DNA of 64,000 nt, from NCBI GenBank assembly GCA_016946835.1, contig JACVTC010000013.1, positions 359,001 to 423,000 of the forward strand, in the 5' to 3' direction. Numbering within the stretch: the stretch's first letter is position 1; each line of letters opens with the position of its first letter. A model generated the notes under the pieces. That model was not told where the DNA came from, searched no databases, and saw nothing but the letters and a program-made list of their open reading frames with translations. Both the position numbers and the translations under genes were made by a program. This stretch comes from Neocallimastix lanati (nom. inval.). Taxonomy: Eukaryota > Neocallimastigomycota > Neocallimastigomycetes > Neocallimastigales > Neocallimastigaceae. Below are positions 35,480-47,699 of the stretch, piece after piece.

Positions 35480-36819
35480 TTAAATTATTGTTATTTTTCT
35501 TATAAAAAAAAAAAATAATAATAAAAAATAAAAAATTAATTTTAATTTAAAAAATTTAAAATTTAATATTTAAAATTATATTTTCAAAATTATTAAAAAA
35601 AAGTTTATTAATAATTTTTCTATCCAAGAAAAAGTATTCTATTAAAAATATTTATAGAATAAAAAAAAAAGTTTCATATTATGATTCCATTAGAAATTTA
35701 TATTATTTAACCTTTTTTTTTAAAAAAAATAAATATAATAATAATTAAAAAAAAACTTCCTAAATTCCATTTATTTTTATTATTACTTTTAACATATATA
35801 AAAATAACTAAGACTATTAGTAATAATTCTTTTTATATGTTGGTTACTTATTTATTAAATATATTTTTAAACAAAAATATATATTCATTCAATTTTTCAA
35901 TTATGAATTTAATATGAAAATTATATTCTAAAATTCAATATTTTATTAAATACCAATAAATTATTACTCATTTCTTTATTAATTTTCTATAGTATTAATT
36001 ATAATTTTTTTTAATAATCTTTGATAATAAAACAATAATATGTACAATTTAAAAAAAAAAAATCTTATTAAATTAAAAAAAATAAATTGCTTTTTATTTT
36101 TTTATTTTATTTTATTTGAAATATATAATCATAACTATTTTTTTTTTTAATAAATTTATTATTTCATAATTATATATTCATAATTATATAATTAATAAAA
36201 TTTATTATAATATAATAAATTTTATTACTTATTTCATTAATCAATTTTAGTTTTAATGTTTTAATTATTATATATTCAAAAAAATAATTTATAAATATAA
36301 ATAATTAACTAAAAAATATTTAAAATATTTTTATTTTTTATATATATTATATATATAACTTTTTTTTTTAATTTTATTTAATTTTTCCTTTTTGAATTTT
36401 TCCTTTTTGAATTTTTTTTTTTTTTTTGCCTAACTTTTTTTTTTTTTTTTATGAATTTTTTTTCCTTTTTAAATTTGGATATATTACTATTTTAAACTTA
36501 AATAAATAATAAAAAATATTAAATGTAAATAAATAATTTAAAATTATAATTTAATATTTTTTATTATTTATTTAAGTTTAATATTTTAAAAATCACAAGA
36601 ACAAAGAGTTCTATATTTTATATATATATATATATTTTTTTTACATTATAAAATTTAGTATTTCAGCTTTAAAATTTTTACCTATAACAATAAAAAATAT
36701 TCAACGAGAATATTATTCAAATATTTTTCAAATATTTAATACAAGAATATTATTCATTTATATTTTTATTTTTATATTTATATATAAATAAAAAATATTA
36801 AATTGATTATTTTATTATA
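35480..36819. other. Upstream region of the receptor gene; no gene seen
   Basis: A+T-rich sequence with poly-A and poly-T runs. The ATG of the receptor at 35479 (minus) is preceded by an A-rich leader. Its promoter should lie here, but no specific element stands out. Confidence 0.45.
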
Positions 36820-37454
36820 TGTCAGGAGTATTTAATATAAATATTAAATATCTATATATTATTAATAAATTATATCTATATTATAATATCTATTTATAAA
36901 TAATATATAACAAAGAAAATGTATAAAATGAAAATATTCGAATTAAAATATTTTCATATCCATCCCGTCATTTTATAAAATTAAGCTAAGTATTTCTAAA
37001 CATAAAATAAATATATATTCATTAATATCTATTACAAATTTTTCTAATCAAATATTATTAAATATTATTGTTAAAAATATAAACATTTATCATAAATAAA
37101 TTAAATATACTTATATAAATTAAGAGAAATAAAATTCTTCTTAAAAATATCTTCTCTATTTTTTTATAATAAATAAATACTTTATAATAAAATATTTTAA
37201 AACACATTCTTATCTTTATAAAATAAAACTATATTTGTATTTATTAAATTGAGTGTCTCTTAACCCTTTTTTATCAGATTAAGAGTCTCAATAGGTTGAG
37301 ATTGAGAATAAAAAAAAAAAAAAAAAAAAAAAAAGCTAAGTGTTATTCAATATATATATTTAATTAACTGAATATTACAAAATTCTAATACCTAAATTTA
37401 TATATGAAAAATACTATTATTTTAATATTAATTAAAAGGAACAAATATAACTAT

Positions 37455-37672
37455 CCTCTTGAAGTATACAAAAATGAAATAAAAGTCAGCTATGCAAAAA
37501 TAAGCTGAAATTTAAAACAAAGGTCAGCTGTGCAAAATAAGCTGAGAGTTAAAATAAAAAGTCAGCTAAACAAGATAAGCTGAAAGTTAAAATAAAATAC
37601 AAAATTAAATAAAATAAATATAATTCAAAATTATATGAATATTAATATATAAGTCATATATACTTCAAGAGG
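37455..37672. repeat. 218-bp cassette bounded by 14-bp inverted repeats
   Basis: CCTCTTGAAGTATA at 37455-37468 is the exact complement of TATACTTCAAGAGG at 37659-37672. The cassette encloses the hairpin array at 37484-37598. It could be a structured part of the LTR, the stem of a large cruciform or RNA fold, or a small inserted element. Confidence 0.75.
37484..37598 (+). repeat. Three 38-bp tandem units, each a short hairpin (copia A)
   Basis: TCAGCT recurs at 37486, 37524 and 37562, a period of exactly 38. Each copy is followed 11 to 12 bases later by AGCTGA, forming a 6-bp stem. Units 2 and 3 end in AGTTAAAATAAAA. The homologous array in copia C (47915-48040) has TCAACT/AGTTGA stems. Confidence 0.85.
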
Positions 37673-37684
37673 AAATTCAAAATA

Positions 37685-37697
37685 TTATGGGCTTGAG
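37685..37697 (+). other. Candidate copia primer site (tRNA-iMet half type)
   Basis: TTATGGGCTTGAG is complementary to CTCAAGCCCATAA, which reads like the 5' anticodon stem and loop of an initiator tRNA-Met (loop CCCATAA). Drosophila copia is known to use a half tRNA-iMet ending in the anticodon loop. The matching tRNA gene is not in the window. Confidence 0.4.
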
Positions 37698-38377
37698 ATC
37701 CATATTATACAAAAGACTACATTAAAGGATAAAACAATTACAAATAACTAATTAAAATATTATTTTAATATAAATAAATTTATTGTATTTATTTATATAT
37801 TTAAAATCATATTTTCATTAAACATAACAAAAAAAACAATCATAATAGAAATATTAAATATATTTCCAAGTTAATATAAACAGATAAATAATGACATGTA
37901 AACTTAATTAAATAAATATCCAATAACAAAAGAACAATCATTAAACATTAATAATATAATGTCTTATGACATGATTAAACGGCACACACATGAATCATAA
38001 AAATACGAAACAATAATTTAAAGGTAACAACTTTAGTCAGGGAATATTACGATAACATATAAACAAAATACAAAAATAAAATATAAATTAAAGATGGTCA
38101 AACTACTGAACAGAATTATATTACATAATTTAAAATTCTATTAATATAAACTATAGTCATATTATTGATCATTTTCACAGGAATGATAATAATTTAAGTT
38201 TGTTCCTAAAATAGTAACAATCAATATACAAAATTTAATATAAATCATAGGACTATTAACAAACCATATAAAAAGTAAATAAAATTTTTAAAAAATGTAC
38301 AATTTTTAAACACAATAAAAATAATACTACAATTAAAATAAACAAACTCTAAACTACATATTTCAAAATTAATTAAA

Positions 38378-39124
38378 ATGGCTAGAAGAACAAATAGACT
38401 CAATAACAATCAAGTAACTAATATTACTGAAGAAAATCCAATCCCAAAAGGATTCTCCTTTAATTATTCAGAAAATTTTAATAATGTTACGGAACTGACT
38501 ATGGAAAATTTCTTAAATTGGAAAACCAACATCCTCTACCTTTTAAGCATTAATAATTTAGACAGCTACATTGGGGATCAAAAGGTCAAGAAATTAAGAA
38601 AAAAGGATATAAGAGAAAATTTAAACGATTATATTACGGATAAATTTGATACATCTCTTGTATATGAACTCGGAACGTCGGAAGAAGACATCAAAAATGA
38701 TATACTTGTCAAGTGGATAATCACAAACAGTCTCGGTGAAAATACAAAAAGGATCTTTAATAGTCATAATAAAACTGCCTACGAAATTTGGAAACTACTT
38801 AATAACTCGTTCACAATGGGAGAAGAACATCAAAAGATGATATTAAAGGATAAACTCAATAAGTTAAAATACAACATGGAAGATGACATACACATATTTC
38901 TATCAAAAATTCAAAACTTAATTGATGACTTTGAGAGAATAGACAGTGACCTTAGCGATAATGTAAAGGTTGGGATGTTAAATCAATCTTTACCAGAAAA
39001 CATTCGCTGGGTAAATGTCTTTCAATTCAATAATAACTGGAAGGGTTGCTGCAGTTATCTAGAGAGAATTATTCCAGACATAATATTTTCAAAAATTAGA
39101 GAAAATACTATAACCGAGAGTTAA
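38378..39124 (+). CDS. gag: Copia Gag (capsid part)
   Basis: A 248-codon frame beginning ATGGCTAGAAGAACAAATAG, about 0.7 kb after the proposed LTR end. The protein fits Ty1/copia Gag (DUF4219/UBN2-like family): MENFLNWKTNILYLL near the start, IWKLLNNSF, and ILKDKLNKLKYNMEDD followed by LPENIRWVNVFQF. The same last motif is found in the relics at 49170-49215 and, weakly, 45235-45330. The zinc knuckle (CYLCGKFGHFKKEC) is encoded downstream at about 39215-39255, outside this frame. It acts as the structural protein of virus-like particles. Confidence 0.85.
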   Translation: MARRTNRLNNNQVTNITEENPIPKGFSFNYSENFNNVTELTMENFLNWKTNILYLLSINNLDSYIGDQKVKKLRKKDIRENLNDYITDKFDTSLVYELGTSEEDIKNDILVKWIITNSLGENTKRIFNSHNKTAYEIWKLLNNSFTMGEEHQKMILKDKLNKLKYNMEDDIHIFLSKIQNLIDDFERIDSDLSDNVKVGMLNQSLPENIRWVNVFQFNNNWKGCCSYLERIIPDIIFSKIRENTITES

Positions 39125-42113
39125 CAAAGTATCTTTAATGTTACAACACACAACAAGAATAACAATGACCAAATTAAAAAGAACAACAAAAGAAAAAGAA
39201 AAAATGGTAAATGCTACTTGTGCGGAAAATTTGGTCATTTTAAAAAAGAATGCTAGAGAAATAAAAAGAGTAATAACAAAAAGAAGAATAGATATTACAA
39301 TAAAAGTAGAAAATTAAACTGCAAAAGAAATTATAAGTCTAGCAAGAAAAATACCGATAAAAATAACAATTATAATATTAATAATATAAATAATTATAAC
39401 AGCGACATTCAGGAAGATTTTTCAACTGACTTTAATACTGAAAAGTGTTTTGAAATTAATTCCGCAATAATTAATAATGACAATCAATCTGACATAATCA
39501 ACAATAACAATATCACATGCTGGATACTTGATTCTGGAGCTTCCATCAGCATAACAAATAATTTAAATCATTTAACAAATATAAGAAAATGCAAAATAAA
39601 TATATCTTTACCTAATGATAAAGAAATAATCGCAAGTCACTTAAGCAATTTTGAAGGATATATAAATAATCATAAATTTGTTTTAAAGAATGTATATTAT
39701 TCAAACCAAATATATAAAACTTAATATCAATTAATCAATTAATGTTACAAAATTATAAAGTCGTTTTCAATAATTTTTAACAATTTACTAAGAGCTACAA
39801 TTTACGACAATAATGGTAATAGAGTATGTGACATTTTTTCAAATCTTAAAAATACTTTTAAAATTTATTTTTCAAAGTTTCCAGTAATATTCGATAAAAA
39901 GATTTAAATATCACAAACGAAATTAGTTACACACACTTAAACAAAAGCCAAATTATAGACCTCTGGCATCGCCGCCTAGGTCATTTCAACATTTCCTTAG
40001 TCAAAGATAAGTTAAATAAAATAATTCCACCAGAAAAATGCCAAATATGTATTAACTTAAACTCAAAAATAAACCATATAAAAACGTTAAAAACAAAACT
40101 TTTCACATTTTTGAGTTAATCCATATGGACTTGGTAGGACCAGTTACAACTTCCTTAAATGGTTATAAATATTTTCTAACAATCCTGGATGATTTTTCCC
40201 ATTTTGGATGGATAATCTTCATTACAAATAAATATGAAACTTTTGAAAAATTCACCCTCTGGTATAACAGAATATCAAATATTTTTAATACTAAAATAAA
40301 ATATATTCGAACTGACAATGGTAAGGAATTTAAAAACAAAAGTTTTGAACAATTCTGCCAAACTAACGGGATTATTCAACAATTTACAGTCCCATTTAAT
40401 CCAGCACAAAACGGACGATCTGAACGCCTTAACGGAAATATTATTATTAATCTACTGCGCCAAATCACTCCTAAACGAATCAAAATTAAGCCATAACTTT
40501 TGGGAGTTTGCAGTGGATACTGCAAATTTTATTCATAACCGTTTACCTCATCAGGGAATAAACAATAAAATTCCCTATGAAATCTTATACAATAAACCAG
40601 TTAATTATAATAATTTTCGAGTTTTTGGATGTCGTGTTTATTTTTTCATCCCTAAAGAATTTCGCTCAAAATTTGACAATAATTCTCATCCTGGTATCTT
40701 TCTAGGCTATAGCGAAAATACAAAGGCGTATAAAATTCTAGATATTATAAATCATAAAATTATTCTTTCCAGAACTGTTGAGTTCCTAGAAAATCAACCT
40801 GGCAATAACTATTTCTATTATACCAATAACGAATTCAGAGAGGCTGATTATACAAATAACAATTTTATTAAAAATTTAAAACACCTTGAAGACAATTATT
40901 CAAAATATAACAATTACAACAATGATAATTATAAAAAACATAATAATAATTACAGCAATGAAAAGAATACTCAATACAACAATAAAGACAATAACAATAA
41001 CAATGAAAACTATAATATTCAAAATAATAACAATAATGAAGAAAATAATTTCTTGGAAAATAAAAAAGTCAATGATAATAAAGTTGATTCTACAATAAAT
41101 AAAAACAACACAATCAATAATAATTATAATGGAAACAACAAAAATTACAACAAAAATAATAATGAAAGAGAAATTAATAATAATGGTAAAATCAATAACA
41201 ATTCAATAGAAAATTATTCAGATACCATCACATCACAATTTACTATAAATAACACTAATAACGAACATTTTTTAAGTCATAAATTAAATAAAAACCTTTC
41301 ATTACACAGCACATCTAAAAGAAAGTCAATGTTTAACAATAACAAATTAAATAAACGTTTTAAGTCTAACAAAAACAATAAAGTTAATAATCCCTTAACA
41401 GATCAGTTTAAAGAACCAATAAATTATAATGACATATTCAAATTAAAGGATAAAATAGAATGGATAAAAGCAATCCGAGAAGAACTAACAAATATGGAGA
41501 AACTTAAAGTGTTCAATATCATAAGAAAAATTCCCACAAACACCAATGTAATATCTTCAAGATGGGTATTTAAACTAAAAAGGAATTCCGAAGGAGATAT
41601 CATCAAGAGGAAAGCCAGATTGGTGGCGAAAGGTTATAATCAAAAATACGGAATTGATTATAAAGAAACCTTTGCCCCAATACTAAAACAGGACACACTT
41701 AGAGTATTTACCGTAATAGCTGTTATAAATAATTTTAAAATAAAACAAATAGATGTAAATTCGGCATACAATAGAAGAAGATATATACATGATAGCACCT
41801 GAAGGACACTATTCTCATGGAAAATATTTTTGGAAACTCAAGAAGGCACTTTATGGATTGAAACAGGCCGGAAAACAATGGAACAACAAATTAAATGAAG
41901 AGTTACTTAAAATGAACTTTAGGAGAATTAAAAGTGAACCATGTCTGTATGTAAAATTTGATAATAATAAAAACATAATTTGTATATTATCAGTCTACGT
42001 AGACGACATTCTGATTGCAGGAAAGGAAAATGAAATAAATAACGTCAAAAAATCAATTAAAGAGAAATTCAACATCAAAGATATTGGAGATGTCAAATTC
42101 GTTATTGGAATCA

Positions 42114-42117
42114 AAAT

Positions 42118-42165
<48 letters not shown>
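42114..42165. repeat. (ATA)n microsatellite between two reverse transcriptase segments
   Basis: About 50 bases of ATA triplets sit exactly where the first reverse transcriptase segment ends and an Asn-rich, integrase-to-RT linker-like sequence begins again. This is a plausible recombination point, because the same element type encodes Asn with AAT runs in that linker. Confidence 0.8.
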
Positions 42166-42166
<1 letters not shown>

Positions 42167-43894
42167 TTAATAATCATATTATTAACAATATTAATAATAC
42201 TAAATATAATATGACTCAAGAAAGAAAAAGAAAATTAGAAAACTTAAAAACAATAACAATTATAATAATAATGTAATTAAAAACAAAAGACTGAATTAAA
42301 AGAACCATTATATTACAAAGATATATTTAAATTAGAGGATAAAGATCAATGGGTAGAAGCAGTTAATAAAAAATTAGAAAATTATGAAGAAAATGAATGT
42401 TCACAAAATTATTTATAAAATACCAAAAGGAGCAAATGTTATATCCTCTAGATGGATTTTTAAATACAAAAGTGATGATGATGGAAATATTGTCAAACGA
42501 AAGGCTAGACTTATAGCAAGGGGATTCACCCAAAAGTTCGAAATAGACTATAAGGATATATTCTCTCCTACACTTAAACAAGACTCCATTAGGATCATCA
42601 CTGCAATTGCTGTACAAAGAAATTTTGTAATAAAACAAATTGATTTAAACTCCGCATATTTAAACGTTAAATTAAAAGAGAATATCTATATGTATGTTCC
42701 ATAAGGGCAACTTTCATTTAGTAATAGAAAACATTGGAAATTGGAAAAAGCCCTGTATGGCCTTAAACAAGCAGGTAAGGAATGGAGCAATAAATTACAT
42801 GAAGAATTATTAAAAATAAATTTTATAAGGTTAAAAAGTGATCCATGTATATATGTCAAATTTAATCTAAATGATAACATCAAGTGCATTTTAGCTGTCT
42901 TAGTAGACGATAAATTGAGAGCTGGGAATCCTCACGAAGTAGAAAAAACAAAAGGTATGATTAAATATAAATTTAATATTAAAGATATAGGTGATGTAGA
43001 TTTTGTAATCGGCATAAATTTTGAAAAAAATAAAGATGGATATACATTACACCAAAAAAGATATATAAAGATATATTAAATAAATTTATTACAAAGGAGG
43101 ATAAGCCGATGAAAATTTTGATTACTATTGAGGATGATAAATTAAGAATTATACCATTTAATAAAACCATCTACCAAAGTGCCATAGGTAACCTTTTATA
43201 TCTAGCCATATGCACACGTCCGGGTATTTTATTCGCTGTTAACAAAGCAGCAAGGAAATCTAAAGACCCAAATATGATGGAAGATTGGGAAAGTGTCATT
43301 AAAATTTTTAAACATTTAAAATATACTATGAATTATGGTTTACATTTTTCCAAAAATAATATTATTAAAATTTTTACAGATGCTGACTACGCTGGTGACA
43401 AAACAACTCGAAAATCCACCTCTGGATTCATTATAAAAATTGGAGATTCCCAACCAGTTGGTTTTCCAATCTCCAACATTGTGTCTCAACTTCCACCGCT
43501 GAAGCCGAATATTACAGTCTTAGTGAATGTACTAAGCATGCCATGTGGTACTAAAATATAATGTAAAATTTTTAATAAAAAATATCGATAATAAAGCAAC
43601 CATATACAATAGTACTAATCAATCAATTAACCCCTAAAATAAAATATCGAAATTAGATATCATTACATAAGAGAACTAATAAGTGATGGTAAAATAAAAT
43701 TAAAATATATAAAATCAGAAGAAAACTTAACAGATGACTTCACGAAATATTTAAATAATACTTTAATGGATAAGTTCAGACATTCTCTTCTTATTGAAAT
43801 CAAGTAACTTAAAAAAAAAAAAAAAAAAAAAAAAAGAAAAAAAAGAAAAAAAAAAGGAAAATCAATTCTAATTTAAAATTGATTTGAGAAGGGG

Positions 43895-44043
43895 TGTCAG
43901 AAGGAATATTTAATATAAATATTTTATATCTATATATTATTAATAAATTATATCAATATTATAATATCTATTTATAAATAATATATAACAAAGAAAATGT
44001 ATAAAATGAAGATATTCGAATTAAAATATTTTCATATTCATCC
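43895..44043 (+). repeat. 3' LTR of copia A (left part only)
   Basis: It begins TGTCAGAAGGAATATTTAAT directly after the polypurine tract and follows the 5' LTR with a few substitutions as far as ATTCATCC. Beyond that the two sequences are unrelated, so the LTR is truncated here. Confidence 0.75.
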
Positions 44044-44690
44044 ATGTAAAAAATATTATTTTATTTTAACTTAATATTATTTAAATTATAAAATAGTAAT
44101 AATGTACAAAATTATTTTTCATTCTATAAAAAATTATTATTATTTTAAAATTTAAGAAATAGTATAAACTTAAATACATGTCAGTTTACCTATTACAGTG
44201 TCTTGTATGTGTTGCATCTCGGATACTTCTTTTATAAAATATAAAACAGACAAGAGCCTGCCAACCCAATTATTGTAAAGATGATGATAAGTTTTTTTGA
44301 TGGTTTTGGGTTTTAGATAATTAATATTCATTATAAAAAAAACAAAAATTTCCAATTAAAATTACTCGATAAATATAACACATGTAATTATAATTTTTAA
44401 TTTAAAGGAGAGATAAAAAATTGTTAAAAATAAATAAAATATATTATAATATATAAATATAAAATAAATATAAAATAAATTAATGGTGAATTTAAAGTAT
44501 AAATAAACTTTATTATAAAAAATAAATTTATATATATTGTGTCATATCATTAAATGTATAAGTCATATTATTTAGTGTAAGACTATTATAGATAGAAATT
44601 TATATAATTGTACGAGAATTCTTTAAATATAAATTTAATAAATACAGTGTAATTAATAAAAGATTAATTGTTAATAATTTTAGTCATTAG
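44044..44690. other. No gene confidently recognised
   Basis: A 61-codon minus-strand frame at 44170-44355 has a somewhat coding-like composition (IKKTYHHLYNNWVGRLL) but no family I know. It is probably the edge of another dead element. The rest is A+T-rich. Confidence 0.35.
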
Positions 44691-47560
44691 TATATATTTC
44701 TAATAATTGTTAATAAAAAGACAACTAAAGAACATGCTACCTTGTAAATCTTGGATGATTCCAATTTCAAATCTTGGAAACAGGATCTATTTCTTTTATT
44801 AAAAGAAAGAGATTCGTGAAGTTTTATCTTAAAAGAAAGAATTAAAAAAAAATCACCAAAGATACAATACCTGAGGAAGAAAGAAAAGACTATAGCCAGT
44901 TCTAGGAACAACGTAAAAATAAAACCATTACCAAACATATATTAAAGTGAGATGCCAGAGCTAAAAAAAAATATTTTTGTAGTATAAAAAAGGAATTATC
45001 AAGTAACCTCGACTTTGTGTCTTCTTCTGTTTTTGAAATATGTAATATAATCAGAATCATAAATGTAAGTGATGTAAACGACCGTATAAAAGAGATAAAA
45101 AATTCTCTTAGTAATATAAAATTTCTTCTTTGTGAAACATCTAAATCTGTTTTTATTTCTGGTATGAGTATGAAATTTAATGAACTTGGAGATTTAAATA
45201 ATGAACTAAATCAAAAACTATCTATATAAATCTCTACCTGAAAATTTAATAAACAAATTAAATTTTAATATATCACCAGGAATCTTGGGAGGAGGTATGC
45301 GAATTCATAGATGAAGTAAATTAGTTCTGAATTACTTAAAAAAGAAAAGAATGTTCAAGCTAAATTAAATAAATCTACTGCCTTAAGTACAGAAATTAAA
45401 AAAAAAAAAAAAAAGGGTAATTATAATAATAATAATAATAATAAAACTTTTAATAAAAAATATAATTATAAAAGAGTACAACCAAGAAATAATATCAAAT
45501 ATAGAAATAATTTTAATAAATAAAAGAATTCAAGTAAGAATAATGTTAAATGCTGGAATTGTGGGATTTAAGACATTTTTCTGATAAATGTCTTTTAAAG
45601 AAAAGAAATAATGATAACAAAAATAATAATAATCAAAGATTCCACAAAAATAATAAGGGAACAATGCGGAAAATAAAAATATTATTCAAACAATATTTCT
45701 TTAAGTAAAAATTCACAAAAAATATATCATATTAAAATAATCATGAATATTTTTTCTTCAATAACTATAATAGTTCATACAATACAAAATCAAATTAAGT
45801 AATAAATTCTATTCTTTCATCCAAAAATTTGAACAATTATATCTCTGATGAATAAAATAATAAATAAAAATAAAATAACGAAATAAAAGCATTGATAATT
45901 AATTCAGACACTACTATTCATATGACCAGAGATATTAATTGTATTTTAGATAAAAAAAGCATAATAATAAAATTTATTTTGCCAATTGTGAATTTGTGAA
46001 GTTAAAACATATTGGCACATACAATGGTTATATTAATGATAATAAAATTTCACTAAAAAAATGTTTTTATATTTTCCTGAATTTAAAAAGAACCTTATTT
46101 CAATTGTTGGCTTAGTGATCAATATTTTAAAACCGTCTTTCAGAGAATAAATAATATTAACGGGTGTCAATTGTACAATAAAAAAAAACAGAATATGTTG
46201 TACATGACTAATAGTTCAAATACTTATGTGATGTGGACTTCAAAAACAAAAATTACTTTTGGCAATAATATTTATGCTAATTTAACCTCATCTTCTAATG
46301 ATGACGATTCTCTTAATACGTGGTATAGAAGATTGGGTCATTTTAGCATTAATGGCTTAAAGGATAGTTTGCCTAAAGTTGATAACTAATACAAGCGCAA
46401 ACAAATTAAGGAATTTCCCATTTTACTCAAGTGACAAAAGAGCTAGTGAACCTTATGAACTCATTCATATTTATACTGTAATTATTAATGACTAATCACT
46501 ATATGGTAATAAATATCTCTTATCTATTATAGATGAGTAAACTAGGTTCGGATGAGTTATTTTCCTTTAAACCTTGAGTAATATCTTTAATATTTTAAAA
46601 TTTGATATTTAAAGATTAACAGTATTTTTAATAAAAACATTAAACATTTAAAAACAGATAATAGAACTGAATTTTCTATCAATAACTTTTATAATTTAAA
46701 TGGTATTATTCATGAATATTGTTCCATATTCTACTTAACAAAATGAAAGAATTGAATGACGTAATCTTTTTCACTGTTCTCTCATTTCATATGCTAGAGC
46801 TATGTTTGAAGATGCACACCTTAATCATGTGTTTTGGGAGGATACAATTGTTATAGCTAATTATATACATAATAGAGTTCCTCACAAAGGTATCAGTAAC
46901 AAAATCCCTTACGAACTCCAATATGGTGAAAGAGTGGACTTTTCTAAATTTAAAGTCTTTAGATGTCAAGTTTACTTTTACATTCCAAAATCAACTTCGA
47001 AATAAACTTAACAACTCAGCTTTATTATGTATTTTCCTTGATTATGATTATAATCCTTCTGCTTTCTGTACATATGATATTACTAATAATAAAATCGTTA
47101 TCTCTTGTGCCGTTGTATTTTTTGAAGATTCTTCTGGCAACTGTAATGCCCTTTCCTCTTCTCCAGATTTTCTTAATCTTATACCATATTATGAAAAAGG
47201 GGGAAGTGGCTATGATAATGAAATTAGTTTTCATAATAATAATAATATTTTTATAAGAATATTAACAATAATATTAATAATACTAATTATAATTATAATA
47301 ATAATTATAATAATGGTGAAAATAATATTGAAAATAATATAAATATTAATAATAATGAAAACAATAATGAAAATAATATAAATATTAATAATTATAATAT
47401 AATCATTACACCTTCTATTAATCAAAATAATTTAATTTATCAAAATAATTATAAAATTTTTATAATCCGCAAAATAATAAAAACTTAATTTTGTATCCTG
47501 TTCAAAAAATATTTTCTGAATCAACCAAAAATTTAAATTATAATAATTTGTAATTAAATA
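44691..47560 (+). mobile_element. Ty1/copia relic B (gag to integrase)
   Basis: Plus strand, in order: Gag-like sequence (SWEEVCEFIDEV and neighbouring Asn/Lys-rich stretch, 45000-45500), a zinc-knuckle-like patch near 45550, GAG-pre-integrase (TWYRRLGHFSINGLKDSL near 46320) and an integrase C-terminal part (46800-47000: FWEDTIVIANYIHNRVPHKG, YELQYGERVDFSKFKVF). An Asn-coding (AAT)n tract follows from 47230. Reverse transcriptase and LTRs are missing. It is much more decayed than copia A, with many breaks. Confidence 0.75.
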
Positions 47561-47699
47561 ATAATATATATAATATGTTAGAATTAATATTGAATAATAT
47601 CAATTATTGTTCATATCCAATTATAATTAATCTAAATTTTATTATTATTAATATAGTATAAAAATAATGCTATATTTCATTATATATTTACTTTATAAA

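Larger units (their letters stand above)
36820..37679 (+). repeat. 5' LTR of copia A (right end provisional)
   Basis: It starts TGTCAGGAG and provisionally ends at GGAAATTCA, because a candidate primer site follows at 37685. The 3' partner is present only for its first ~149 bases, so the right end cannot be confirmed by comparison. A poly-A run lies at 37311-37334. Confidence 0.55.
36820..44043 (+). mobile_element. Ty1/copia retrotransposon A, nearly full length, chimeric
   Basis: A plus-strand copia element. The 5' LTR starts TGTCAGGAGTATTTAAT at 36820 and probably ends near 37679; gag, protease, integrase, reverse transcriptase and RNase H follow; a polypurine tract (TTTGAGAAGGGG, ending 43894) precedes the 3' LTR. 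The two LTRs agree closely over their first ~149 bases, after which the 3' copy stops being alignable at 44043. Recognised parts: CCHC knuckle near 39215-39255, protease CWILDSGASISI near 39520, LWHRRLGHFN near 39960, integrase core 40120-40450, reverse transcriptase from 41400. The start of the reverse transcriptase region occurs twice (41440-42113 and 42330 onward), separated by an (ATA)n run, so this is a composite. It is broken in several places but is the best preserved copia here. Confidence 0.85.
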
